Assembly: GCA_947451525.1 (NCBI GenBank)
Contig: CANFZM010000028.1
Span: forward strand, 1-32,248
DNA: 32,248 nt
Direction: 5' to 3'
Origin: Flavobacteriaceae bacterium
GTDB taxonomy: Bacteria; Bacteroidota; Bacteroidia; Flavobacteriales; Flavobacteriaceae
Shown: piece by piece, positions 1 to 7,448 of the stretch
How the letters are laid out: each line of letters opens with the position of its first letter
Numbering within the stretch: the stretch's first letter is position 1
Translations under genes and position numbers: made by a program
Notes under the pieces: model-generated
The model's database searches: none
What the model saw: only the letters and a program-made list of their open reading frames with translations
What the model was told of the DNA's origin: nothing

Positions 1-69
1 AATGTTCACAATATCATCTATGATGTATTTCGCCCCGACACAATTTGGCAACTTGGTTTTGTTTATCAA
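1..69 (-). CDS. Possible 5' end of a gene leaving the left edge
   Basis: An open frame of 23 codons begins with a possible TTG start at 69 and runs off the window edge without a stop. It would encode MINKTKLPNCVGAKYII and a few more residues. A perfect Bacteroidota -7 element (TATCTTTG on the minus strand, 82-89) lies about 13 bases upstream, so the transcript would have a very short leader. I do not recognise the protein. The frame is short and the start is not ATG, so it could be chance. The opposite-strand frame starting at base 2 is equally unproven and overlaps a repeat. Confidence 0.25.
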   Translation of the reverse strand, partial: MINKTKLPNCVGAKYIIDDIVNI

Positions 70-81
70 TTGTTACTATTT

Positions 82-122
82 CAAAGATACATATTTCATA
101 TTTTTATTTCATTACAAAGATA
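82..122 (-). promoter_or_regulatory. Two TAnnTTTG -7 elements, minus strand
   Basis: The plus strand reads CAAAGATA at 82-89 and again at 115-122, which is TATCTTTG on the minus strand. Both are exact matches to the Bacteroidota -7 consensus TAnnTTTG. The left copy is placed to drive a gene leaving the left edge. The right copy may be a second promoter or a coincidence, since its TTTG lies somewhat too far away to serve as the -33 element of the first. Confidence 0.4.
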
Positions 123-124
123 TG

Positions 125-242
125 AGCCCTGACAGAAGTGGAAATCCTGACATTGCGACAACCATTAGTGTTATTAGATTGCTTCGTGCCTCGCAATGAC
201 AGATTGCAACGGATGGCAGGAATTACCTTTACTATAATGCCG
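125..242 (+). repeat. Modular hairpin repeat, copy 1
   Basis: This copy matches 22619-22728 closely. It begins AGCCCTGACAGAAGTGG, continues with AATCCTGACATTGCGA, then ATTGCTTCGTGCCTCGCAAT, and ends with AGATTGCAACGGATGGCAGG followed by AATTACCTTTACTA. CATTGCGA and TCGCAATG form 8-base inverted arms inside it. The outer framework (a GnAGnGGnAnTCC-like left end and a GATnnAnCGGAnnGC-like right end) is shared with 16398-16501, which has a different internal hairpin. It could be a mobile or palindromic element or a structured RNA. Comparison with the Rfam Flavo-1 family would help, but I cannot claim a match. Confidence 0.6.
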
Positions 243-357
243 AATGTTTCGCTCCTAAAAAAAACAAAAAATAGATTTAGAAGAAAACATTTCATAAATT
301 TGTTGAAAGAACCATTGTTATTCTTAAAACGAGTACAAAAATAGTATAATTTAAGAA

Positions 358-1335
358 ATGTCGAAGAAAGTTAAGTATTATTACGACCCCGAAAGTTTGG
401 CTTACCGAATAATTGGCTCACAGAAGCGAAAAAAGTTTGGCTATCCTGCGCTATTCTTGTTGGCTTCGGCATTATTTGGGTTTTTATGCTTTGTGGTTTT
501 GATGAATACTTCGTATTTTGAGACGCCAAAAGACAAGATTCAGGCTCGAGAAATTGAAAATTTGAAACTAAGTTATGCTATTTTGAATAAAAAAATAGAA
601 GCGATTGATCAAGTAGCATCGGATTTAGAGGATAGAGATAACAATTTATATCGTGTTTATTTTAATTCTTCTCCAATTTCAAATGAAAAAAGGAGAGGTA
701 TTATTGATAAAAAAAGGTACCAAGAATTGGAAGGTTTTAATAATTCGGAGTTGGTGATTAATACGTCTGAAAAAGTGGATGGTATTTCCAAAGCATTGGT
801 AGTACAATCGAAATCGTTAGATGAAATTTTGAAATTAGCCAAAGCAAAAGATAAATTGTTGAGTGCTATTCCGGCAATTCAGCCTGTTAAAAATGAAGAT
901 TTAAAGCACATGGCTTCGGGTTTTGGATACCGAAGTGACCCATTTACTAAAGCACGGAAAATGCACGAAGGAATGGATTTTACTGCAAGAACGGGCACTC
1001 CTATTTATGCCACTGGTGATGGGGTTGTGAAAAATGCCGACAATTCGTTATCGGGATATGGTAATCATATTGAGATAAATCATGGTTTTGGATACTTAAC
1101 ATTGTACGGACATTTAAGCAAATATAAAGTGCGACCTGGTCAACGTGTTAAACGTGGTGATATTATTGGCTATGTGGGAAGTACTGGAAGAAGTCAAGCG
1201 CCACATTGTCATTATGAAGTGCATAAAGATGGAAAAGTAGTGAACCCAATAAATTTTTACTACGGAAATATTTCGGCAGCAGAATATGTGGCAATTTCTA
1301 AAATTGCAAATCAAGAGAATCAGTCGTTGGATTAG
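358..1335 (+). CDS. M23 family (LytM-type) murein endopeptidase, membrane anchored
   Basis: This is a peptidoglycan hydrolase of the M23 zinc metallopeptidase family, expected to cut peptide crosslinks in the periplasm. The 325-residue protein has a short basic cytoplasmic tail, one membrane segment at about residues 29-49, a linker with heptad-like stretches (about 60-180) and a C-terminal LytM domain (about 180-300). The zinc ligands are visible as HEGMD (203-207) and HCH (283-285), so the domain should be active. The Bacteroidota setting, with MerR, LemA and TPM genes downstream, is common for this gene. The family assignment is firm; the specific bond cleaved is not known from sequence. 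Confidence 0.93.
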   Translation: MSKKVKYYYDPESLAYRIIGSQKRKKFGYPALFLLASALFGFLCFVVLMNTSYFETPKDKIQAREIENLKLSYAILNKKIEAIDQVASDLEDRDNNLYRVYFNSSPISNEKRRGIIDKKRYQELEGFNNSELVINTSEKVDGISKALVVQSKSLDEILKLAKAKDKLLSAIPAIQPVKNEDLKHMASGFGYRSDPFTKARKMHEGMDFTARTGTPIYATGDGVVKNADNSLSGYGNHIEINHGFGYLTLYGHLSKYKVRPGQRVKRGDIIGYVGSTGRSQAPHCHYEVHKDGKVVNPINFYYGNISAAEYVAISKIANQENQSLD

Positions 1336-1380
1336 GATTCAGTGTTCAAAATTAATTTAATAATAAATAAAAATAAATCT

Positions 1381-1388
1381 TATATTTG
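1381..1388 (+). promoter_or_regulatory. -7 element upstream of the toxin-antitoxin pair
   Basis: TATATTTG is an exact TAnnTTTG match that ends five bases before the antitoxin ATG at 1394. The transcript would be leaderless or nearly so. No clear TTG -33 element is seen at the usual distance. It suggests that the toxin-antitoxin pair is transcribed independently of the peptidase upstream. Confidence 0.5.
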
Positions 1389-1393
1389 GTATC

Positions 1394-1621
1394 ATGAAAA
1401 CATTGACACTTAACGTTCCAGATAGTTTAGATTTAACCAATAAAGAATTGGTTATGCTAGTTGCGTCAAGATTATACGAACAAGGAAAACTTTCTTTGGG
1501 TCAGGCGGCAGAACTTGCAGGATTGACTAAACGTACTTTTGCAGAATTATTAAATCAGTATAACGTTTCGCTTTTCAATTTCCCTGCAACCGATTTATCT
1601 AGTGATGTTGAAAATGCCTAA
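1394..1621 (+). CDS. UPF0175 family antitoxin
   Basis: This 75-residue protein belongs to the UPF0175 family, small DNA-binding-like proteins that act as antitoxins of PIN-type toxins. The typical order is visible: an N-terminal strand (KTLTLNVPDSL), a helix containing ASRLYEQGKLSLGQAAELAGL, and a helix-turn-helix-like segment around residues 34-58 ending in FAELLNQYNVS. It overlaps the next gene by eight bases if that gene starts at 1614, the translational coupling expected of a toxin-antitoxin operon. It has its own -7 element at 1381-1388. Confidence 0.85.
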   Translation: MKTLTLNVPDSLDLTNKELVMLVASRLYEQGKLSLGQAAELAGLTKRTFAELLNQYNVSLFNFPATDLSSDVENA

Positions 1622-2072
1622 GATAATAATTTCGGATACTAGTTGTTTTATTGTTTTATCAAAAATTGGGGAACTAGATTTGTTGCAAAAAGTTTACGGA
1701 CAAATTATAACTACACCAGAAATTGCCGAGGAATTTGGAGAAACACTTCCTGAATGGATTAGTATTAAAAATGTTTCTGATAAATACAGTCAGAAAATTC
1801 TTGAATTACAGATAGACAAAGGAGAATCTAGCGCAATTGCATTGGCTTTAGAAATACCAAAAAGCATTTTGATTTTAGACGATTATAAGGCTAGAAAAGT
1901 AGCGCATCAACTTGGTATTTTATATACAGGAACAATAGGAGTTATAATCAAAGCCAAGTTAAACGGAATAATTCCATCTATTAAACCGTATATTGAAAAG
2001 ATAAAGCAAACAAATTTCAGAATTTCGGATGCAATTGAATTACAGGCTTTAAAAGAAGCAAAAGAAAAATAA
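1614..2072 (+). CDS. DUF3368 family PIN-like toxin (putative RNase)
   Basis: This is a PIN-like protein of the DUF3368 family, the usual partner of UPF0175 antitoxins. Such toxins are predicted metal-dependent ribonucleases. Acidic positions typical of a PIN active site are visible: D8 in ISDTSC, a glutamate in TPEIAEE, the GESSAIALA segment and the LILDDYKAR segment. The ATG at 1614 gives 152 residues. An in-frame GTG at 1602 or ATG at 1605 would extend it slightly, but MPKIIISDTS is the natural N-terminus for the family. Activity is inferred, not shown. Confidence 0.85.
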   Translation: MPKIIISDTSCFIVLSKIGELDLLQKVYGQIITTPEIAEEFGETLPEWISIKNVSDKYSQKILELQIDKGESSAIALALEIPKSILILDDYKARKVAHQLGILYTGTIGVIIKAKLNGIIPSIKPYIEKIKQTNFRISDAIELQALKEAKEK

Positions 2073-2112
2073 TGAATTATTATTGACACTTATTTAAGGT
2101 GTTTCAATTTAA

Positions 2113-2454
2113 ATGAAAACTATGCAGATAGAATTATCTAAAGACAAATTATATTTTAGCATTGGTGAGGTTGCCGAGGCTTTTGGAGTGAATGCATCCC
2201 TTATTCGTTTTTGGGATAAAGAATTTGATATTCTGAAACCAAAGAAAAATGCTAAAGGAAATCGAATGTTCACACAAGAGGATGTGAAAAATTTACAATT
2301 GATTTATCATTTAGTTAAAGAACGTGGCTTTACTTTGGAAGGCGCTAAAACGCATTTGAAAGAGGGGAAAAAGAAAACTTTAGATAAATTTGACATCATT
2401 TCGAAGTTAGAAGGTATTAAAGCCGAACTGACAAATATTAAAAATCAACTTTAG
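2113..2454 (+). CDS. MerR family transcriptional regulator
   Basis: This small (113 aa) MerR-type regulator has the N-terminal winged helix (about residues 13-80), recognisable by YFSIGEVAEAFGVNASLIRFWDKEF followed by GNRMFTQEDV. A short C-terminal helix (about 90-113) would form the dimer coiled coil. There is no sensor domain and no cysteine pattern for metal sensing, so the ligand is unknown and it may act constitutively. In flavobacteria this type of gene commonly lies between an M23 peptidase and lemA; here a toxin-antitoxin pair separates it from the peptidase. Confidence 0.88.
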   Translation: MKTMQIELSKDKLYFSIGEVAEAFGVNASLIRFWDKEFDILKPKKNAKGNRMFTQEDVKNLQLIYHLVKERGFTLEGAKTHLKEGKKKTLDKFDIISKLEGIKAELTNIKNQL

Positions 2455-2508
2455 GAATGATTTTTGCATGTATATAGAAAACAATAAATAAACTTAAAAA
2501 ATTAGAAA

Positions 2509-3096
2509 ATGGATTTTAAAAAATTTTTACCTTGGATTATTGGAATAGGAGCAATTTTAGTTATTGCTTTTTGGGTTATGGGTGTTAAAAATAGCGGTTT
2601 ACGTTTCAGCCAAGCAACAGAAAAAGAATGGGGTAATGTTCAAACTTCTTACCAAAGAAGAAATGACCTTATTGGAAATTTAGTAAACACTGTTAAAGGT
2701 GCTGCTGATTTTGAAAAAAGTACTTTAACTGCTGTTATTGAAGCAAGAGCAAAAGCAACTGCAATTACTATTGACCCTACTAATGTTTCTGCAGAACAAT
2801 TAGCACAATTCAATCAAGCGCAAAGTGGTGTAAGCAGTTCATTATCTAGATTATTGGTTTCTGTAGAAAGATATCCTGAATTAAAAGCAAATGAGAATTT
2901 CTTGAAACTACAAGACGAATTGGCTAGCACAGAAAATCAAATTTTAACTGCTAGAACACGTTTCAATGAAAGTGTTCAAGAATATAACGGATATGTTTTA
3001 GCAATGCCACAAAGTTGGTTTTTAGGAAACTACAAAGAAAAAGCCTACTTCCAATCGGTTGCTGGCGCAGATAAACCTGTAGAAGTTAAATTTTAA
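2509..3096 (+). CDS. lemA: LemA family protein
   Basis: This 195-residue protein has one N-terminal membrane helix (about residues 7-26) and a long helical LemA domain. The family signature is present: an YQRRNDLIGNLVNTVKG segment near residue 45 and NESVQEYNGYVLAMPQSW in the C-terminal part. LemA proteins are membrane-anchored helical bundles of uncertain function, often encoded beside TPM-domain proteins. That is also the case here: the next gene starts two bases after its stop, and the one after that overlaps. Confidence 0.92.
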   Translation: MDFKKFLPWIIGIGAILVIAFWVMGVKNSGLRFSQATEKEWGNVQTSYQRRNDLIGNLVNTVKGAADFEKSTLTAVIEARAKATAITIDPTNVSAEQLAQFNQAQSGVSSSLSRLLVSVERYPELKANENFLKLQDELASTENQILTARTRFNESVQEYNGYVLAMPQSWFLGNYKEKAYFQSVAGADKPVEVKF

Positions 3097-3098
3097 CG

Positions 3099-3542
3099 AT
3101 GTCTAAAGTAGAAGCATTTTTATCGAAAGAAGAAGAGGCAGAAGTGGTAGAAGCCATTCGTTTAGCCGAACAAAATACTTCTGGAGAGATTCGAATCCAT
3201 ATTGAAAAAGAAACTTCCATTGCTCCTATGGATCGAGCAGTGGAGGTTTTTCATTTGCTAAAAATGGAAAATACCCAAGAACGCAATGGTGTTTTGATAT
3301 ATGTAGCAGTGAAAAGTAAGCAATTTGCAATTTATGGCGACCAAGGCATTCATGACAAAGTAACCGATTCTTTTTGGGATAGCACTAAAGATATCATGTT
3401 GCACCATTTTAAAAATGGCGACAACAAGCAAGCCTTAGTTGATGGGATTAGTAAAGCGGGAGAGCAATTAAAAAATTATTTTCCATACCTAGAGGATGAT
3501 GTAAATGAACTTTCTAACGAAATATCTAAAGGAGAATTATGA
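3099..3542 (+). CDS. TPM domain protein (YgcG-like), soluble
   Basis: This 147-residue protein consists of a single TPM domain (about residues 8-130), recognisable from EAIRLAEQNTSGEIRIHIE, the NGVLIYVAVKSKQFAIYGDQGI core and DGISKAGEQLKNYFP. It lacks a signal peptide and membrane helix, unlike its neighbour, so it is probably cytoplasmic or held by LemA. Bacterial TPM domains have no settled enzymatic activity. It is tightly coupled in an operon with lemA (two-base gap) and with the next gene (ATGA overlap). Confidence 0.88.
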   Translation: MSKVEAFLSKEEEAEVVEAIRLAEQNTSGEIRIHIEKETSIAPMDRAVEVFHLLKMENTQERNGVLIYVAVKSKQFAIYGDQGIHDKVTDSFWDSTKDIMLHHFKNGDNKQALVDGISKAGEQLKNYFPYLEDDVNELSNEISKGEL

Positions 3543-4339
3543 AGATTTTAATAAAATTTCCGAAAAGCCTATGGATACTTGCAGTTTGTTTCATTTCTCA
3601 AGTAGGATTTTCACAGTTTACAATTCCTGAAAAACCAGATTTTCAAACTTCGGTTTATGATTATGCAAAACTATTAAGTGATTCGGAAAAACAGCAACTA
3701 GAAGAAAAACTAGTTCGCTATTCGGATTCTACTAGTACACAAATAGTGGTGGTAACCATTGAAAGTCTGAAAAATGAAGATATTGATGTGCTCTCTACTA
3801 ATTGGGCACAAAAATGGGGAATTGGTCAAGCCAAAGAAGATAATGGCGTAATGATTATGGTTGCCAAAGACGAACGAAAAGTAAGTATCCGTCCTGGATA
3901 TGGTGTAGAAGATCGTTTGGTATCAGGAATTTGCGGTGAAATAATTCGGAATGTAATTGTTCCCGAATTTAAAGACGGCAGTTATTACAACGGCCTTGAC
4001 AAAGGTGCCGATGCAATCATTGAAGTGGTGAAAGGAAAATATAAAGGAACAAGAAAACACGATAATACAAGCGGTAGTTTACCATTAGTAATATTCTTAG
4101 TACTTTTTGTAATTGTACTTATTATCATTTCTAGAAATAAAGGAAAAGGGACTGGTTCCGGACTTGGCAGTAGCCCTAGTTTACTAGACATCATTATTCT
4201 CAGCAGTTTGGGAAGAAGTGGCGGAGGTGGCTTTGGAGGAGGTGGTGGCTTTGGAGGTTCTTCTGGTGGAGGTGGCGGCTTCGGCGGTGGCTTTGGCGGT
4301 GGAGGATTTTCTGGTGGTGGTGCTAGCGGTGGCTGGTAA
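3539..4339 (+). CDS. TPM domain protein with signal peptide, membrane helix and Gly-rich tail
   Basis: This 266-residue protein has a signal peptide (about 1-25, ending VGFSQ), a TPM domain (about 35-160) with the conserved QIVVVTIESL and DNGVMIMVAKDERKVSI segments, one membrane helix (about 178-198) and a C-terminal glycine-rich tail (about 218-266) of GGGFGG repeats. This is the common YgcG-like architecture. Its ATG overlaps the stop of the preceding TPM gene. The two TPM proteins and LemA form a compact module likely acting at the cytoplasmic membrane; its biochemical role is unknown. The glycine-rich tail explains the local rise in GC. Confidence 0.9.
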   Translation: MKILIKFPKSLWILAVCFISQVGFSQFTIPEKPDFQTSVYDYAKLLSDSEKQQLEEKLVRYSDSTSTQIVVVTIESLKNEDIDVLSTNWAQKWGIGQAKEDNGVMIMVAKDERKVSIRPGYGVEDRLVSGICGEIIRNVIVPEFKDGSYYNGLDKGADAIIEVVKGKYKGTRKHDNTSGSLPLVIFLVLFVIVLIIISRNKGKGTGSGLGSSPSLLDIIILSSLGRSGGGGFGGGGGFGGSSGGGGGFGGGFGGGGFSGGGASGGW

Positions 4340-4370
4340 CCTTCTAATTATTTGAAGATAAAAACACATA

Positions 4371-4406
4371 AAAAAACTCGTTTAGAAATTTCTAAACGAG
4401 TTTTTT
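4371..4406. terminator. Perfectly palindromic bidirectional terminator
   Basis: A 36-base perfect palindrome centred between 4388 and 4389 has arms AAAAAACTCGTTTAGAAA and TTTCTAAACGAGTTTTTT. It has A and T runs on both sides and lies between the convergent TPM gene and outer membrane protein gene, so it can stop transcription from either side. The same 15-base arms recur at 7396-7428. Confidence 0.85.
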
Positions 4407-4453
4407 GGTTTATTGTCGAACAAAAATAATATAATCTAATTAATACCTCATCA

Positions 4454-4503
4454 CGGCCCCTCTTGATTGCTTCATACTTCGCAAAAACAGGAGAGGGGTG
4501 CCG
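4454..4503. repeat. GC-rich palindromic element with nested inner motif
   Basis: The outer arms CGGCCCCTCT and AGAGGGGTGCCG belong to the GC-rich palindromic family seen at 16204-16243. The middle, however, is TTGATTGCTTCATACTTCGC plus AAAAACAGG, which resembles the ATTGCTTCG..CCTCGCAATGACAG core of the other repeat family (178-203, 22663-22687). It therefore looks like a composite or nested element in the gap between convergent genes. Confidence 0.55.
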
Positions 4504-4522
4504 TTGACCATATACACTCTTT

Positions 4523-7303
4523 TTACCAATTGAATCTGCCACTTGATTTTTTCTCTTTTCCTGCAAATTTTTCTAATTTATAAGTTAAAGAAAACATTAT
4601 ATATCGTTTTAAAACCGTATTTTCTTCATCCCTTATGGTGGTGGGAGTTATGGTTCTTATAGCACTTTGATTTTGATTTAATAAATCGTACACTTTTATC
4701 TTAGCCATTAATTTCTTTTCAAAAAAGCCATAAGACAAACTGGTATTCCATAAAAAGAAATCTTTTTTGAAACCATCTGCAATATTAGAATTATAAGTGT
4801 AGCCAAAGTCATTACCGAATATCCAATTTTTAGGATAGTAATTGGTTACCTGCAAGTTGAATTTATGCGTATAATTAGATGCCGAACCAATCACATAATT
4901 GGTATAATTAGTGGTGTTATACGAATAATTATAGGATGGATTTATTGTTAATAATTCGCCATAATCATACGTGAAATTTACTCTTGGAGAAAAAGTATAG
5001 GTTTTTGCTTGGTACATTTCACCATCCGTATATCCTTTAGAAAGTCCAAAATTGTTATTCATTCGCAATTCAAATCGGTATTTATTGGCATCCTTTTTAA
5101 TGGTTTTATTCCAATATACGCCAAGCCAAGAGTTGTAGGTTCCTGAAACATTAGCATAAGTAGTGGTTCTTTTTTTATTTTCATCATACGAAACCGAAGA
5201 AACTATTTGATTGTCATAAAAATTTCCTCCAGTATACATTCCATATCCTGATTTGGTAGCGTAATCATAATCTCTGTAGGAGAAATAAATTCCGTGGTAT
5301 TTATTCAAATCTAAATTAGGATTACCTATATAAGTATTTAAAGGATTGGCCAAATCCTCAATAGGTAGCATTTGTCGTGCAGATGGAAGGCTATAAGAGT
5401 AGTTATAATTTACCCATAAATTTTTAGTTTTGGTAAATCTGTAATTCCCATAAGCATTTGCATAAGGCAAAATAAATTCTTTATTTAGAGTAGAATTTAC
5501 ATCTAAATAATTGGCATCGTTATTAAAATTAATAATATTGGTACCTAAATTTACATTTAAATTGTATTTTTTTCTGCTGAAAATTATCCCAGTATTGGGT
5601 GTAAATGTTTTTTCTGTAGAATTAAAAGCATTCGTTAATAAATCATTTGCAACAGAATAGGATTGGTTGGCAGGATCATAATTAAAGGAATTTCTGCTGT
5701 CTTTATTTTTATCTATTTTATATTCCAACCCAACTTTTATTTGAAGAGAATCGGTAATGGGCTGTGTAAACTCAAACTCCGTTCGGTAATTAGCATTTAT
5801 GGTTTTCGATTTATTAAACTGATTTCTGTTATCCTGAGTTACGGTTCCTTGATAGAAAACTGTATTAGACTGAAGGTAATCGTTTTCAGTAGTAGTTCCG
5901 TTTTCATTTTCAAAAACCAAACTCAAATATTTATTTTTCTTTTTGAACGATTTTGTAAAGGACAAGGTGTTGTTAAACGTATTCGCATCGTTCTCATTAT
6001 TAGTATTTGAGGTGCTAGAATTTAGCATTGCATTAGTAGCATCAAAAGAAGATTGGACCGCTAAATTTCTGTTTTTAGTATTCGATTTAGTGAAGTTTGG
6101 CTCGATTACTATAGAAGTTAAGGAGTCTAATTTATATTCAAATACCGAACTGACATTGTGGGTATATCGGTCTTCATTGGAACTGGAATTGGAATTAGTC
6201 GTGAAATTTCCAGAAGGTAAGAAGTTAATTTGATTGGTTTTATTCTCGTTTTTGGTATTGGCTCCCGAATAGAAATAACTCAAGGACGATTCGGAGTTTT
6301 TAGTCCATTCATCCGAATAATTAATTCCAACTAAGTTAGATTGTGTTATGCCACTTCCGCCACCATAGCGCTTACCATCTATACTAAAAGAACCATCGGA
6401 ATAGGTGTTCATATTTCTCACTCGCCCACCTCCCATATTATCAAAAACTTCGTCCATAGAAAATCCAATGGAATTGATGTTGTTGGAAGAAGCAAGAACG
6501 CTAATTTTTCTTTTGTTTTTAAAATAGTTTATTAAGGCACTGCTTTCATATCGCCCATCGGAACCTTTACCACCCATTACTTTTCCGAAAAAACCTTTGT
6601 TCTTGTCTTCATCTATAGTAAGATTAATACTAGCCGAATTGGAACTTGCAGCCGCACCTGTTTTTTCTTCTTTTTTGGTTTTGGTATCCGTTATCTGAAC
6701 TTTATTTACAATATCGGATGGAAGGTTTTGTAGGGCAACTTTACCATCTTTATCAAAAAATGGTTTGCCGTTAACTAATATTTGGTTGACTTCTTTTCCG
6801 TTTACGGTAATTTTTCCATCCGCATCAATTTCTACCCCAGGCAATTGTTTTAATAAGGTTTCTACATTGGCGTCGGGACGCACTTTGAAAGAGGACACAT
6901 TAAATTCAAGTGTATCTTTCTTGATTCTAATTGGGGGTGCTTGGCCTTTAATAACAACATCCTTAAGAGATTTTACCGCATCTTTTAATTCTATGGTTCC
7001 AAAATCTTTATCGGCTTCAATGCTTTTTAAAGGCAATTTATAATCTTGATAGGATACAAAGGAAACTTTAAGAAATACCGGTTGGTTTATTTTTTTTATT
7101 TTGAATTCAAATTTTCCGCTTTTATCGGTAATAGTATAATCTATTACTGTAGAATCTTTTACATTAGAAAGATAAACTGTAGCCGATTGAATAGGCGTCT
7201 TAGTGGTTTCTTCTACTACTTTCCCTTTTAAGGAAACTACATTTTGAGAATAAGATAAAGAGCAAATAAATAGGGCTAAAAAAATGGAATAAACTTTGGA
7301 CAT
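4523..7303 (-). CDS. Outer membrane beta-barrel protein with carboxypeptidase-like regulatory domain
   Basis: This 926-residue protein resembles the TonB-dependent receptor-like outer membrane proteins of Bacteroidota (OMP_b-brl_3 type). It has a signal peptide (about 1-19), a CarboxypepD_reg-like beta domain (about 22-108, LKGKVVEETTKTPIQSATVYL), a plug-like region (about 110-220, including LLKQLPGVEIDADGKITVNG) and a long barrel with many alternating aromatic strands to the C-terminus. No SusD-type partner lies beside it, so the substrate cannot be read from context. It is a single-gene unit flanked by two near-identical terminators. A structural or adhesive role is possible instead of import. 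Confidence 0.88.
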   Translation of the reverse strand: MSKVYSIFLALFICSLSYSQNVVSLKGKVVEETTKTPIQSATVYLSNVKDSTVIDYTITDKSGKFEFKIKKINQPVFLKVSFVSYQDYKLPLKSIEADKDFGTIELKDAVKSLKDVVIKGQAPPIRIKKDTLEFNVSSFKVRPDANVETLLKQLPGVEIDADGKITVNGKEVNQILVNGKPFFDKDGKVALQNLPSDIVNKVQITDTKTKKEEKTGAAASSNSASINLTIDEDKNKGFFGKVMGGKGSDGRYESSALINYFKNKRKISVLASSNNINSIGFSMDEVFDNMGGGRVRNMNTYSDGSFSIDGKRYGGGSGITQSNLVGINYSDEWTKNSESSLSYFYSGANTKNENKTNQINFLPSGNFTTNSNSSSNEDRYTHNVSSVFEYKLDSLTSIVIEPNFTKSNTKNRNLAVQSSFDATNAMLNSSTSNTNNENDANTFNNTLSFTKSFKKKNKYLSLVFENENGTTTENDYLQSNTVFYQGTVTQDNRNQFNKSKTINANYRTEFEFTQPITDSLQIKVGLEYKIDKNKDSRNSFNYDPANQSYSVANDLLTNAFNSTEKTFTPNTGIIFSRKKYNLNVNLGTNIINFNNDANYLDVNSTLNKEFILPYANAYGNYRFTKTKNLWVNYNYSYSLPSARQMLPIEDLANPLNTYIGNPNLDLNKYHGIYFSYRDYDYATKSGYGMYTGGNFYDNQIVSSVSYDENKKRTTTYANVSGTYNSWLGVYWNKTIKKDANKYRFELRMNNNFGLSKGYTDGEMYQAKTYTFSPRVNFTYDYGELLTINPSYNYSYNTTNYTNYVIGSASNYTHKFNLQVTNYYPKNWIFGNDFGYTYNSNIADGFKKDFFLWNTSLSYGFFEKKLMAKIKVYDLLNQNQSAIRTITPTTIRDEENTVLKRYIMFSLTYKLEKFAGKEKKSSGRFNW

Positions 7304-7395
7304 AAATATTTTTTTTGGTTTTATAGAACGCTGTGTTTTTTAATTTATTGTTTATTAATACAGTTTCACAATGAGATTTAACATTTAAACTATAA

Positions 7396-7428
7396 AAAAA
7401 CTCGTTTAGAAATTCTAAACGAGTTTTT
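7396..7428. terminator. Palindromic terminator downstream of the TPR gene
   Basis: Arms AAAAACTCGTTTAGAA and TTCTAAACGAGTTTTT are separated by a single base. The T run on the minus strand suits termination of the TonB operon, whose last gene ends at 7449. The arms are the same as in the terminator at 4371-4406. Confidence 0.85.
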
Positions 7429-7448
7429 AAAACATTACTTTTCTGTAT

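Larger units (their letters stand above)
70..357. other. Intergenic region with promoter elements and a modular repeat
   Basis: This 288-base stretch holds the two minus-strand -7 elements, then the repeat copy at 125-242, then an AT-rich leader in front of the M23 peptidase gene. No convincing gene was seen in it. Open frames crossing it on either strand are translations of the repeat. Confidence 0.5.

Noticed and set aside
2..344. Open frames of about 60-70 codons on both strands before the M23 gene
   Set aside because: They run through the modular repeat and have no homology-like features; the residues are translations of repeat DNA.
5663..7231. Several plus-strand frames of 60-115 codons opposite the outer membrane protein gene
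   Set aside because: They are antisense shadows with low-complexity hydrophobic composition; the minus-strand gene has clear domains.
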